Shown here piece by piece: positions 8,276-16,517 of a stretch of 53,702 bases of DNA. A program made the translations under genes and the position numbers. Position 1 is the first letter of the stretch; every line of letters starts with the position of its first letter. Origin of the DNA: Eubacteriales bacterium (GTDB taxonomy: Bacteria > Bacillota > Clostridia > Lachnospirales > Lachnospiraceae); the NCBI GenBank assembly GCA_030526715.1, contig JAUNCG010000010.1, forward strand, positions 260 through 53,961, written 5' to 3'. The notes under the pieces were generated by a model that was not told where the DNA came from, made no database searches, and saw only the letters and a program-made list of their open reading frames with translations.

Positions 8276-8625
8276 CCTCTGTCCCTCCCGCTGTTCGAAT
8301 TTCCTCTAGGATAACAGAAATTGATATGGTTTAAATAGCCAGTTTTTTCATTTTTGACCAGTCCAGTTATTTTCTGTTCCGAAAAGCTCTGCTGCATATG
8401 CCGGTTCAGCAGCTTACTCAGATGCCACCGGCTCACATAGGTATGCTCCGCCACCTCATAGGGATCCCGCGAAATATTGTTCAGTTCTGTAGTGATGATC
8501 ACAAAATAGAAGCCCTCGTACTGCCACAGCACCGGCAGGAACATGGTTATAATTGCCCGGGTATCGGACTTCCAGTCGATCGGTCCTCCCATATAGCCGG
8601 GCATCTCCAGAATCTGATTCACCAT
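8272..8625 (-). pseudogene. Remnant of an AraC-type regulator
   Basis: An open frame of about 117 codons (from the ATG at 8623-8625; it stays open to 8739). Its middle, DPYEVAEHTYVSRWHLSKLL followed by NRHMQQSFSEQK, reads like the first helix-turn-helix of AraC/XylS regulators, but the second helix-turn-helix is missing: the frame continues into unrelated sequence and stops in an ATGA overlap with the ECF gene. I read it as a decayed regulator whose remaining sequence was absorbed into the leader of the B6 operon. A short functional protein cannot be excluded because the overlap would allow coupling. Confidence 0.35.
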
Positions 8626-8787
8626 ACCCTTATCTCTCAAAAAAATAACCTTGATTCTTGCTTTATTACGATTAGAGCTTCCTTTTGGTTTGCAACATGT
8701 CGTAATAGTAGATGTACGCAAAGCATGCGTGCATACCACGATATGTTTATTTAAGATTTAGAAAATTTTCAACTCCGAAAACCTATA

Positions 8788-10209
8788 CTATTTTAACTCC
8801 AGAAACGTCTCCAGAATATCGCAGCTCCTGCCGGCCGCCTCCTGCGTCTCCATCTCACAGAAAATACGCAGCAGCGGTTCCGTGCCGGAAAATCTGGCGA
8901 TGATCCAACCGCCGTTTTTGAAATATACCTTTGCTCCGTCGAGATAGGATACCTTCTCGATCTCGTCTGTAAACTCCGGCAGCAGCTTATCCTCGAACAG
9001 TATCTTCACCAGTTCTTCCTTGCGCTGCTGGGTAAAACGGAAGGAGTGCTCCTCCATATGGCTCATGCCGTACTCATCCTCGATTTCTTTTGCAAGACTT
9101 GACAGCTTTTTTCCGGTCACAGCGATCATCTCCACCAGAAGAGAAGCCGCGTAGATACCGTCCTTGCCGTGGATATGTCCTCTCACCGTGAGTCCGCCGG
9201 ACGACTCGCCGCCGATGATCGCCCCAGTCTCCTGCATCTTGGCCGAAATATGCTTGAAGCCTACCGGAACCTCATAGCAGACTTCCCCGAAGTCCTTCGC
9301 CATACGATCCAATATATGGGTAGTCGCCACATTTCGCACCGCCGGTCCTCTCCAGCCGCGATATTTCAGAAGATAATAGTACAGCAGCACCAGAATATCA
9401 TTCGCATGCAGATATTTTCCCGTATCGTCCACTACGCCGAGACGGTCTGCGTCTCCATCTGTAGCGATCCCGAGATCACAGTTCATCTCCCGCACATAGG
9501 TACACAGCTCTGTGAGCGCTCCCTCACTCGGCGCCGGCATACGGCGTCCAAACAATGTATCATGCGTCTCATGGATCAGATCGATCTCGCAGCGCGCGGT
9601 GGACAGGATCGTTTTCATAGCTACCTGACTCACGCCATACATGGGATCCAGTACTATGTGCAGCCCTCTGTCACGGATCGCTTTCATATTGATATTCTCA
9701 ATGATATTATCCAGATACTCATTCATGGGATTAAATTCCGTGACAAGGCCCTGCTCCTTCGCCTGCTCATAATCAATATAGGCGATCTTCTTTCCGGATG
9801 CCTCCACAGCCTCTGCATAGCGTTCTATATCCTTGGTCTGCTCCTCATTTGCGTCACGTCCGCCGTAGGTGAATACCTTAAATCCATTATAGATCGCAGG
9901 GTTGTGGCTCGCCGTCACCATCATACCGTAGTGCAGTGCATGCTTTTCCACATAAAACATCACCAGCGGCGTTGGTGAAGAGCGGTTTACGAACCACACA
10001 TGAATGCCCTCCGCCGCAAACACCTCGCAGGCCCATTTTACCGCTTCTTTAGAAAGGAAACGCCGGTCATAGCCGATCACGATTCCCTCCTCTGCCACCT
10101 GCTCCCGCTTCATCTTATCCGACATCGCCTTTGCAAGAAGCTGAATATTAGCTCTTGTAAATTCATCCCCGATGACTGCACGCCAGCCGCCCGTGCCGAA
10201 ACTGATCAT
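8788..10209 (-). CDS. Alpha-D-phosphohexomutase (phosphoglucomutase/phosphomannomutase family)
   Basis: About 473 residues in the four-domain phosphohexomutase layout: catalytic phosphoserine loop VTASHNPAIYNGFK, metal loop DGDADRLG, sugar-specificity loop GGESSGG and phosphate-binding RFSGTEPLLRIF at the C terminus. It interconverts hexose 1- and 6-phosphates for cell wall precursor or glycogen metabolism. The open frame extends 16 codons upstream, but AGGAG lies six bases before the ATG at 10207-10209, and the FGTGGWRA start is typical of the family. Monocistronic as far as I can see. Confidence 0.92.
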   Translation of the reverse strand: MISFGTGGWRAVIGDEFTRANIQLLAKAMSDKMKREQVAEEGIVIGYDRRFLSKEAVKWACEVFAAEGIHVWFVNRSSPTPLVMFYVEKHALHYGMMVTASHNPAIYNGFKVFTYGGRDANEEQTKDIERYAEAVEASGKKIAYIDYEQAKEQGLVTEFNPMNEYLDNIIENINMKAIRDRGLHIVLDPMYGVSQVAMKTILSTARCEIDLIHETHDTLFGRRMPAPSEGALTELCTYVREMNCDLGIATDGDADRLGVVDDTGKYLHANDILVLLYYYLLKYRGWRGPAVRNVATTHILDRMAKDFGEVCYEVPVGFKHISAKMQETGAIIGGESSGGLTVRGHIHGKDGIYAASLLVEMIAVTGKKLSSLAKEIEDEYGMSHMEEHSFRFTQQRKEELVKILFEDKLLPEFTDEIEKVSYLDGAKVYFKNGGWIIARFSGTEPLLRIFCEMETQEAAGRSCDILETFLELK

Positions 10210-10458
10210 ACCCTTCTCCTTTCTTTCGCAAAACCCAAACACCCCTATATGTTCCATTGCTCACAATATGTATATTATGCTTTTTCCAGTGTATCATATT
10301 GCCGCTTTCCATGTCGATACCATCTTATAGTTTTGAGCGAAAAACCGCGAATCGGCAACGCCGCGCTTCTTTCCGATTTTATGATTTTTACAGAAAAACA
10401 GGCGGGGGATTACCACCGCCTGTTCTGCGAAAATTTGTTTTAATTTGTCTATTGCCGC
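10210..10458. other. Intergenic region upstream of the phosphohexomutase gene
   Basis: It should hold the phosphohexomutase promoter and holds the terminator of the protease gene (listed separately). I see no further gene; the plus-strand open frames here are short and lack ribosome binding sites. Confidence 0.4.
10393..10424 (-). terminator. Terminator of the secreted protease gene
   Basis: Minus-strand stem ACAGGCGG/CCGCCTGT followed by TTTTT, about 35 bases after the stop codon. Confidence 0.8.
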
Positions 10459-11454
10459 TTAGCTCCAGACGCCTGCCGCCGTATACAGATTCTTATATGC
10501 ATCCGCCTGTGCGTCTGTCACCTTCATGACCGCTGCTGCGATAAACTCATAGGTCTTCGGTCTTGCCGCAAGCAGTCCAGCCGGATTCTCTACATAGTCC
10601 TGATAAGACTCTGCGAAATACTCTTCCGCGCTGGACGTCACGTATTCTTTATTGTTTCTGCTGGCAACCAACGCATCCTTCTCTGCCGCATAGATTGTGC
10701 CAAACTCCGGTGTCACATCCACATTGCCCGCTGCAAAGGATACAAAATGTCCGAGTTCATGGTAGATTGCCTCATCCCCACTCTTCTGCAGAACTATAAG
10801 CCGGGCTCTTGCATCGAATCTTCCACTGTAATTGGCTGTAGGATTTATGGACACCGTAAATCCCATCCGTTCAAACGCTGACAGAACGTTCGTATGTGTC
10901 TTCGGAGCAAGACTGCGAATCGAAGCCTTCGACTGTCCCGCCGAAGCCTGTACCGCTTCGGTCTGACGAATCTGCTGTGAGGCATCCTCCGCCTTCTGTC
11001 CCTTCATCTCGCCCGAAAGCGCGGTCGTGATCGTCGTAACCGTCGTCTTCACGGTTGTCTTCACGGTCTTGATATTGGAATTCCGTTTCGTTCTGGTCTG
11101 CTTCGTTGTCAGAATCGTGGTATTGGTCTCTACCCTTTTCTGCGCGGATACTGCAGTCTTCTCTGATCTCGCGGTCTTTCTGGTCGTCGTCTTGGCTGTC
11201 TTTGTAGCCTTCGTCTTCATCTTGATCTTCTTTGTAGAAGTCTTTGTGGTCGTCTTCGTATCCTTCACCGGCGCAGATGCCAACGGCACCTCCTCCCGAG
11301 GAATCGTAATACTTCCATCCAATGTATCCACATAGGATACCAGCTCCGGCAGGGATCCTGTTTCTTTACTCTCTCTCTGGTAACCAAATACACCTACCGT
11401 CAGCACAAGCGCCGCCAGTGCGGCACAACCTGTTCGTAATGATCTCTTCTTCAC
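10459..11454 (-). CDS. Secreted/anchored anthrax-lethal-factor-like (ATLF) zinc metalloprotease
   Basis: About 331 residues. A signal peptide or anchor occupies residues 6-25 (CAALAALVLTVGVFGYQ). Residues 60-150 form a very Thr/Lys-rich linker with TTK/KTT repeats, likely extended and wall-spanning. The C-terminal domain has HELGH (H232, H236) and a downstream glutamate in SAEEYFAESYQDY, the arrangement of ATLF zincins including the Pro-Pro endopeptidase Zmp1/PPEP-1 of Clostridioides difficile. A TTG six codons upstream also opens the frame, but GGAGAG precedes the GTG at 11452-11454, which I chose. The gene follows a c-di-GMP riboswitch and terminator. Substrate is unknown; surface adhesins would be the analogous target. 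Confidence 0.82.
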   Translation of the reverse strand: MKKRSLRTGCAALAALVLTVGVFGYQRESKETGSLPELVSYVDTLDGSITIPREEVPLASAPVKDTKTTTKTSTKKIKMKTKATKTAKTTTRKTARSEKTAVSAQKRVETNTTILTTKQTRTKRNSNIKTVKTTVKTTVTTITTALSGEMKGQKAEDASQQIRQTEAVQASAGQSKASIRSLAPKTHTNVLSAFERMGFTVSINPTANYSGRFDARARLIVLQKSGDEAIYHELGHFVSFAAGNVDVTPEFGTIYAAEKDALVASRNNKEYVTSSAEEYFAESYQDYVENPAGLLAARPKTYEFIAAAVMKVTDAQADAYKNLYTAAGVWS

Positions 11455-11555
11455 TCTACTCTCTCCTCTCAAACTACAATTGCTTTTTGTTCACCACGGG
11501 TATGCAATGCCATTTCGATAACAGATATTACTCCTCACTATTCTATTATCTCGAA

Positions 11556-11592
11556 CAAAAAACCGCTTACATCCAGAGATATAAGCGGTTGC
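11556..11592 (-). terminator. Riboswitch-controlled terminator upstream of the protease
   Basis: Minus-strand stem AACCGCTTA/TAAGCGGTT followed by six Ts, about 100 bases before the protease start and about 80 bases after the aptamer. Its 5' arm begins GCAACCG, exactly complementary to CGGTTGC at the 3' end of the aptamer, so aptamer and terminator choice are mutually linked. Confidence 0.85.
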
Positions 11593-11670
11593 GCGTACAT
11601 TATGAAACTTTCTAATCTGTCGGACACTCTCTTATCGAAGCATCCACTACGAGAAAAGCAGATTCAAAAT

Positions 11671-11750
11671 GTGGCAACCGGCTGTCTTAGTCATCGACCT
11701 TAGACCCTTTGGCTTTGCGTCCTTACTTTTCAGTAAGTTTGCCTTTTTCA
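11671..11750 (-). promoter_or_regulatory. Cyclic di-GMP-I (GEMM-I) riboswitch
   Basis: The minus strand shows the class I hallmarks in order: AGGCAAAC, a P2 stem CTTACT-GAAA-AGTAAG with GNRA tetraloop, GGACGCAAAGCC, a P3 stem (GGGTCTAAGGTC...GACTAAGACAGCC, which holds the tetraloop-receptor side) and the closing GGTTGCC. By alignment with the Vibrio Vc2 aptamer the ligand-contacting position 20 is G, favouring c-di-GMP over cGAMP. The 3' closing strand competes with the downstream terminator: ligand binding frees the terminator arm, predicting that c-di-GMP turns the protease off. Confidence 0.9.
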
Positions 11751-11794
11751 TCATTCTTTCATGAATAACAGCTTTAAAACTACTATCACGTCAT

Positions 11795-11823
11795 ATGATA
11801 TGCGGTATATCTGTAAATGTCAA
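11795..11823 (-). promoter_or_regulatory. Sigma-A promoter of the riboswitch-protease unit
   Basis: Minus-strand TTGACA (11818-11823) and TATCAT (11795-11800) with a 17-base spacer, just downstream of the feoB stop and about 40 bases upstream of the aptamer. Confidence 0.75.
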
Positions 11824-11840
11824 TACTATTTCCTGATTTT

Positions 11841-14207
11841 TTATAAAATCAGCATTCCTACGATTCTTACCACCAGCGCGGCAACCCATGCCACCGCACA
11901 CTGCCCGAGTGCCACAAAGAGCGCCCATTTTCCTCCAAGCTCACGCTTGATCGAGGCCACCGCTGCAACGCAGGGCGTGTAAAGCAGACAGAACACCAGC
12001 AACGCCGACGCCGTCACAGGCGTCAGAACCGTCATCAACAATTCTTTGGACGGAATCAGCACGGAAAGGGTCGCTACGACGCTCTCCTTCGCCATGAATC
12101 CCGTGATCAGCGCTGTAGATATCCTCCAATCGCCGAAGCCCAACGGACGAAAGATCGGTGCGATCACACCGGCCACGCCGGCCAGAATACTATCCTTCGA
12201 ATCCGCGACCATGTTAAACCGAAAATCAAAGGTCTGCAGGAACCAGATCGCGATAGTCGCTACAAAGATAATGGTAAATGCTCTCTGCAGGAAATCCTTG
12301 GCCTTCTCCCAGAGCAGCTGAGCCACATTCTTGGCTCCCGGCATACGGTAATTCGGCAATTCCATAACGAAGGGCACCGGTTCTCCTTTAAATATGGTTC
12401 CTTTCATCAGCAGAGCCATCAGAATCCCCACCACGATTCCGCCGAAATACAGCGCTACCATGACCAGCGCACCGTTGTGCGGGAAAAACGCTGCCGTAAA
12501 AAATGCATAAATAGGAAGCTTTGCCGAACAGCTCATAAACGGTGTGAGCAGGATCGTCATCTTACGATCTCTCTCCGAGGAGAGTGTACGGCTCGCCATG
12601 ACGCCCGGCACCGTACATCCGAAGCCCACCAGCATGGGGACGATGCTTCGTCCGGACAATCCGATCTTGCGCAGCAGCTTATCCATCACAAAAGCGATTC
12701 TGGCCATATATCCGCTGTCCTCCAGCATGGACAGGAAAAAGAACAGCGTCACGATGATCGGCAGGAAGCTCAGCACGCTGCCGACGCCGTTGAAAATGCC
12801 ATCGATCACCAGAGATTGCAGTACGCTGTTGACATTCGCCGCAGTCATAGCCTGATCCGCCAGATCTGTCAGGACACCAATGCCCGCTTCCAGCAGAGCC
12901 TGCAATCCAGCGCCGATCACATGAAAGGTGAGCCAGAATACCAGACCCATGATGGCAACAAATGCGGGAAGCGCAGTGTATTTTCCGGTCAGGATCCGAT
13001 CCAGCTTTCTGCTGCGCAGATGCTCCCTGCTCTCTTTCGGCTTCACCACCGTGGCATCGCAGAGCTTCTGGATAAACTGAAAACGCATATCCGCAATGGC
13101 CGCCGCCCGGTCAAGTCCACGCTCGGTCTCCATCTGTGCAATGATATGTTCCAGCATCTCCTGCTCATTCCGGTCAAGATGCAGCCGTTTCAGCACCCGC
13201 TCATCTCCCTCTGCCAGCTTGGAAGCCGCAAAGCGCACCGGGATCTCTGCCTTTTCTGCATGATCCTCTATCAGATGCATGATCGCATGGATACAGCGAT
13301 GCACTGCGCTTCCGGCACCTCCGTCCTCCGCATCACAGAAATCCACCCGGCCGGGTCGCTCCTGATATTTTGCCAGATGAATGGCATGGTCTGTCAGCTC
13401 CTCGATACCCTCATTTTTTGCAGCGGAGATCGGAACTACCGGAACTCCCAGCATATTCTCCATCTCATTGATCAGAATGGAGCCGCCGTTCTCGCGCACC
13501 TCATCCATCATATTCAATGCCACTACCATGGGAATATTCAATTCCATAAGCTGCATCGTCAGATATAGATTACGTTCTATATTGGAGGCATCCACGATGT
13601 TGATGATGCCCTTTGGTTTTTCCCGCAGGATAAATTCACGGGTCACGATCTCCTCACTGCTGTAGGGCGACATGGAATAGATCCCCGGCAAATCTGTGAT
13701 CAGCGTATTGTCATGACCACGGATCACGCCATCCTTGCGATCCACCGTCACTCCCGGGAAATTACCTACATGCTGGTTAGCGCCTGTCAGTCGGTTAAAC
13801 AGGGTCGTCTTGCCGGAATTCTGATTTCCCGCCAGAGCAAAGGTCAGCTTCTCCCCGTCCGGAAGCGGATGTTCGTCGGCTTTGCTGTGATATTTGCCGC
13901 CTTCACCCAGTCCGGGATGTGGTATTCGCGTACCGCCGGATGCGGTATCCGTCTCCGACCCGGAACAGACATCGCGAGTCTCCCCACACGCTTCCACCGT
14001 GATCTGTTTTGCGTCGTCCAGACGCAGGGTCAGCTCATACCCGTGAATACGAAACTCCACCGGATCTCCCATTGGCGCAAACTTCACCAACGTGATCTGC
14101 GCACCGGGAATCAATCCCATGTCCAGAAAATGATGCCGCAGCGCTCCCTCTCCTCCGACATTGACGATCCGGGCGGATTCCTCGATCTTCAAATCCCCTA
14201 ATGTCAT
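11841..14207 (-). CDS. feoB: FeoA-FeoB fusion, ferrous iron transporter
   Basis: A 788-residue fusion. Residues 1-75 are a FeoA/SH3-like domain (LGDLKIEESARIVNV, HHFLDMGLIPGAQITLVK). A 45-residue polar linker with two cysteines follows. Then a G domain: G1 GNQNSGKTTLFN, G3 DLPG, G4 NMMD, a helical GDI-like region, and the membrane domain with paired gate motifs (GFGCTVPGVMASR; LLYTPCVAAVAS). It imports Fe2+ across the cytoplasmic membrane. The frame extends eight codons upstream, but AGGAG precedes the ATG at 14205-14207. No FeoC-like gene follows. Confidence 0.95.
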   Translation of the reverse strand: MTLGDLKIEESARIVNVGGEGALRHHFLDMGLIPGAQITLVKFAPMGDPVEFRIHGYELTLRLDDAKQITVEACGETRDVCSGSETDTASGGTRIPHPGLGEGGKYHSKADEHPLPDGEKLTFALAGNQNSGKTTLFNRLTGANQHVGNFPGVTVDRKDGVIRGHDNTLITDLPGIYSMSPYSSEEIVTREFILREKPKGIINIVDASNIERNLYLTMQLMELNIPMVVALNMMDEVRENGGSILINEMENMLGVPVVPISAAKNEGIEELTDHAIHLAKYQERPGRVDFCDAEDGGAGSAVHRCIHAIMHLIEDHAEKAEIPVRFAASKLAEGDERVLKRLHLDRNEQEMLEHIIAQMETERGLDRAAAIADMRFQFIQKLCDATVVKPKESREHLRSRKLDRILTGKYTALPAFVAIMGLVFWLTFHVIGAGLQALLEAGIGVLTDLADQAMTAANVNSVLQSLVIDGIFNGVGSVLSFLPIIVTLFFFLSMLEDSGYMARIAFVMDKLLRKIGLSGRSIVPMLVGFGCTVPGVMASRTLSSERDRKMTILLTPFMSCSAKLPIYAFFTAAFFPHNGALVMVALYFGGIVVGILMALLMKGTIFKGEPVPFVMELPNYRMPGAKNVAQLLWEKAKDFLQRAFTIIFVATIAIWFLQTFDFRFNMVADSKDSILAGVAGVIAPIFRPLGFGDWRISTALITGFMAKESVVATLSVLIPSKELLMTVLTPVTASALLVFCLLYTPCVAAVASIKRELGGKWALFVALGQCAVAWVAALVVRIVGMLIL

Positions 14208-14241
14208 AATTCTTCTCCTATACCTATACATTTGTCGTTAG

Positions 14242-14260
14242 TGACATGTAATTCTTGTCA
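14242..14260. promoter_or_regulatory. Candidate iron-regulator operator upstream of feoB
   Basis: An imperfect 19-bp inverted repeat TGACATGTAATTCTTGTCA lying just after the predicted transcription start, where a Fur- or DtxR-type repressor would block. It does not match the classical Fur or DtxR consensus, so the regulator is not identified. Confidence 0.4.
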
Positions 14261-14266
14261 GTCTCC

Positions 14267-14295
14267 AGTATATCATTTCCCCGGAAGCGGTTCAA
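14267..14295 (-). promoter_or_regulatory. Sigma-A promoter of feoB
   Basis: Minus-strand TTGAAC (14290-14295) and TATACT (14267-14272), 17-base spacer, about 60 bases before the start codon. Confidence 0.65.
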
Positions 14296-14335
14296 TGTGC
14301 GAAGCACGTTTTTTCGACATTTCTCTCAAATATCC

Positions 14336-14364
14336 TTGACACGCGGACAGTTGTGCGTTATAGT
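14336..14364 (+). promoter_or_regulatory. Sigma-A promoter of the glycine riboswitch unit
   Basis: TTGACA at 14336-14341, TATAGT at 14359-14364, 17-base spacer. Transcription should begin around 14371, right at the riboswitch. Confidence 0.8.
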
Positions 14365-14372
14365 AGGAAAAT

Positions 14373-14602
14373 AGCAGTCACGAAATGAAGTCTGCAGGAA
14401 AGCGGCGCAAGCCCACCGAAGGAGTAACACTCTCAGGTGCCTCATGGGGAGGTGAAAACTGCAGATGGATCGTATCTCTGGAGACATCCGGTAAGACCGG
14501 AGGCCGAAGGTGCAACACGTATTTCTATAGACAGCCCGGTGATGAATTTCATCATCCTGTCAGATGCGTGAATCTCTCAGGCAAAAGGGACAGAGAATGT
14601 TT
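14373..14602 (+). promoter_or_regulatory. Tandem glycine riboswitch
   Basis: Two consecutive glycine aptamers. The first has CCACCGAAGGAGTAACACTC, TCTCAGGT and GGGAGGTG; the second has GGAGGCCGAAGGTGCAACAC, a long P3 insertion with a GATGAATTTCATC hairpin, then AATCTCTCAGGCAAAAGGGA and CAGAGA closing on the upstream TCTCTG. The layout (aptamer 1, short linker, aptamer 2, terminator, then an AGCS symporter gene) matches glycine riboswitches that control sodium:glycine/alanine symporters. Boundaries are approximate. Confidence 0.93.
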
Positions 14603-14665
14603 ATCTGCATGAGCGTGCCCCGGTGCATCTCATGACTGATGTTTACACATTCGAATCTTTTTGTG

Positions 14666-14692
14666 CGGAGAGCCTTGCGAGGGCTCTTTTTG
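14666..14692 (+). terminator. Terminator of the glycine riboswitch expression platform
   Basis: Stem AGAGCC/GGCTCT with loop TTGCGAG and a TTTTT tail, between the second aptamer and the symporter gene. Glycine could either trigger or relieve it; I cannot decide the sign from the sequence. Confidence 0.75.
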
Positions 14693-14848
14693 TTATGTAT
14701 GGCGCGTTTTCCATACTCTGTGAAATCCCCTCTCCTTGCGCTCATTTCCGTGCGCCATGTCTCTCGTTCTGCAAGAATGTGAATCCCTTCCGGATTCGCA
14801 ATCCAAAACAAATTTTGTCGCGCATAAGCGACACGGGAGGAAAAAATT

Positions 14849-16267
14849 ATGTGGAGTATCATCAATCAGTTTCTGACAAAAGTTGACAACCTTGTCTGGG
14901 GCGTTCCCCTCATGGTCCTGATCATGGCCGGCGGCCTGCTTCTTACCGCGCGTCTTGGTCTTCTACAGGTGAAATGCCTGCCTCTGGCTCTTCGTTGGAT
15001 GTTCAAAAACGAAGAAGACGGCGACGGTGAGATCACCAGCTTCGGAGCGCTCTGTACCGCTCTGAGTGCCACCATCGGTACCGGCAATATCGTCGGTGTC
15101 GCAACCGCTGTATGTGCAGGCGGCCCCGGCGCACTGTTCTGGATGATCGTAGCGGCCTTTCTCGGCATGGCTACCAAATATGCAGAGGGTCTGTTGGCAG
15201 TGAAATATCGTGTGGTAGATCAGGATAATCACAGCCTTGGCGGTCCTTTCTATTATATCGAAAAAGGTATGGGCAAAAAATGGAGACCCCTCGCAAAAAT
15301 GTTTGCGTTTTTCGGCGTCTGTGTCGGACTGTTCGGTATCGGTACCTTCAGTCAGGTAAACGGTATTGCCAGCGCTGTGCAGGGCTTCTTTGATCCGAAT
15401 GAGGCAAACATCGTCACGATCCGGGGAATCGGCACTTATTCTTGGACCGTTGTCATTGCTTCTCTGATCCTTGCTTTCTGTGTAGCTGCCGTAGTAATCG
15501 GCGGTATCAAGCGTATTGCCAGTGTCAGCCAGATCATCGTTCCGTTCATGGCTGTTATTTATTTTGTATTCAGTGTCGCTTTGATCCTCACTAATATCAC
15601 CAAGGTTCCCGATGCGATCGTGACCGTTGTCACCGCAGCATTCAATCCGAAAGCTGTTACCGGCGGTATGGTCGGCAGTATGATCGTCGCTATGCAAAAG
15701 GGTGTTGCACGAGGCATCTTCTCCAACGAAGCCGGACTTGGTAGCGCTCCCATCGCAGCCGCTGCCGCACAGACAAAGGAACCGGTTCGTCAGGGTCTGG
15801 TCAGCATGACCGGCACCTTCATTGACACCATTATCATCTGTACGCTCACCGGACTTTCCATCGTCCTGACCGGCGCATGGCAGGTAGAGGGACTCGAAGG
15901 CGTGCAGGTTACTACCTATGCATTCCAGCATGGTCTGCCGCTGCCGACACAGGTTTCCGCTTTTGTGCTGATGATCTGTCTCGTGTTCTTCGCATTCACC
16001 ACGATCCTTGGTTGGGATTACTATAGTGAGCGTTGTCTGGAGTATCTCTCCGGCGGCAACCAGAAACCGGTGAAGATCTTCCGCTGGCTGTATATCGTGG
16101 CTGTATTTATCGGACCGTATATGACGGTCAGCGCCGTATGGGTCATTGCAGATATCTTCAACGGATTGATGGCGATCCCGAATATGATCGCACTGTTTGC
16201 ATTGAGCGGCGTAGTAGCAAGAGAGACAAAGGATTTCTTTGCAAAAGGTAAGCATACCTTAGACTAA
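14849..16267 (+). CDS. Alanine/glycine:cation symporter (AGCS family, AlsT-like)
   Basis: A 472-residue carrier with about eleven membrane segments and AGCS landmarks: GALCTALSATIGTGNIVGVATA, the GGPGALFWM signature, YAEGLLAVKYR and ARGIFSNEAGLGSAPIAAAAA. It imports alanine or glycine with Na+ or H+. The tandem glycine riboswitch upstream points to glycine as a main substrate. GGGAGG lies 8 bases before the ATG. Monocistronic, closed by a strong terminator. Confidence 0.95.
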   Translation: MWSIINQFLTKVDNLVWGVPLMVLIMAGGLLLTARLGLLQVKCLPLALRWMFKNEEDGDGEITSFGALCTALSATIGTGNIVGVATAVCAGGPGALFWMIVAAFLGMATKYAEGLLAVKYRVVDQDNHSLGGPFYYIEKGMGKKWRPLAKMFAFFGVCVGLFGIGTFSQVNGIASAVQGFFDPNEANIVTIRGIGTYSWTVVIASLILAFCVAAVVIGGIKRIASVSQIIVPFMAVIYFVFSVALILTNITKVPDAIVTVVTAAFNPKAVTGGMVGSMIVAMQKGVARGIFSNEAGLGSAPIAAAAAQTKEPVRQGLVSMTGTFIDTIIICTLTGLSIVLTGAWQVEGLEGVQVTTYAFQHGLPLPTQVSAFVLMICLVFFAFTTILGWDYYSERCLEYLSGGNQKPVKIFRWLYIVAVFIGPYMTVSAVWVIADIFNGLMAIPNMIALFALSGVVARETKDFFAKGKHTLD

Positions 16268-16296
16268 TACTAATTGCTTTGCATCGTTCTGTTGTC

Positions 16297-16346
16297 ACAA
16301 AAAACGATTCAATATACAGATTTTCTCTGTTATTGAATCGTTTTTC
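16297..16346. terminator. Strong terminator after the AGCS gene
   Basis: A 14-bp perfect stem (AAAACGATTCAATA and its complement) with a 16-base loop, A-run before and T-run after, so it can work in both directions. Confidence 0.9.
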
Positions 16347-16460
16347 TATTTACACAAAAGTTTCTTATTCATGTACCTCTATCCGACTGCTCCCCAACCA
16401 GTATCCTCTACTGCAATAGTATCACTTTTATCTTCATGTTATTATGCTGCTCAAAACAAG

Positions 16461-16495
16461 TCAACGCCCCCGAAAATATGATCCGGGAGCGTTGA
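16461..16495 (-). terminator. Hairpin at the end of the MmsB operon
   Basis: Minus-strand stem TCAACGCTCCCGG paired with CGGGGGCGTTGA, 23 bases after the mmsB stop. The T-tract is weak (CTTGTTTTG). Confidence 0.65.
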
Positions 16496-16517
16496 TGTAC
16501 TTATTATTTCAAATTAA

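Noticed and set aside
14963..16255. 430-codon minus-strand frame opposite the AGCS symporter
   Set aside because: Antisense shadow; Asp/His/Cys/Thr-rich composition with no domain.
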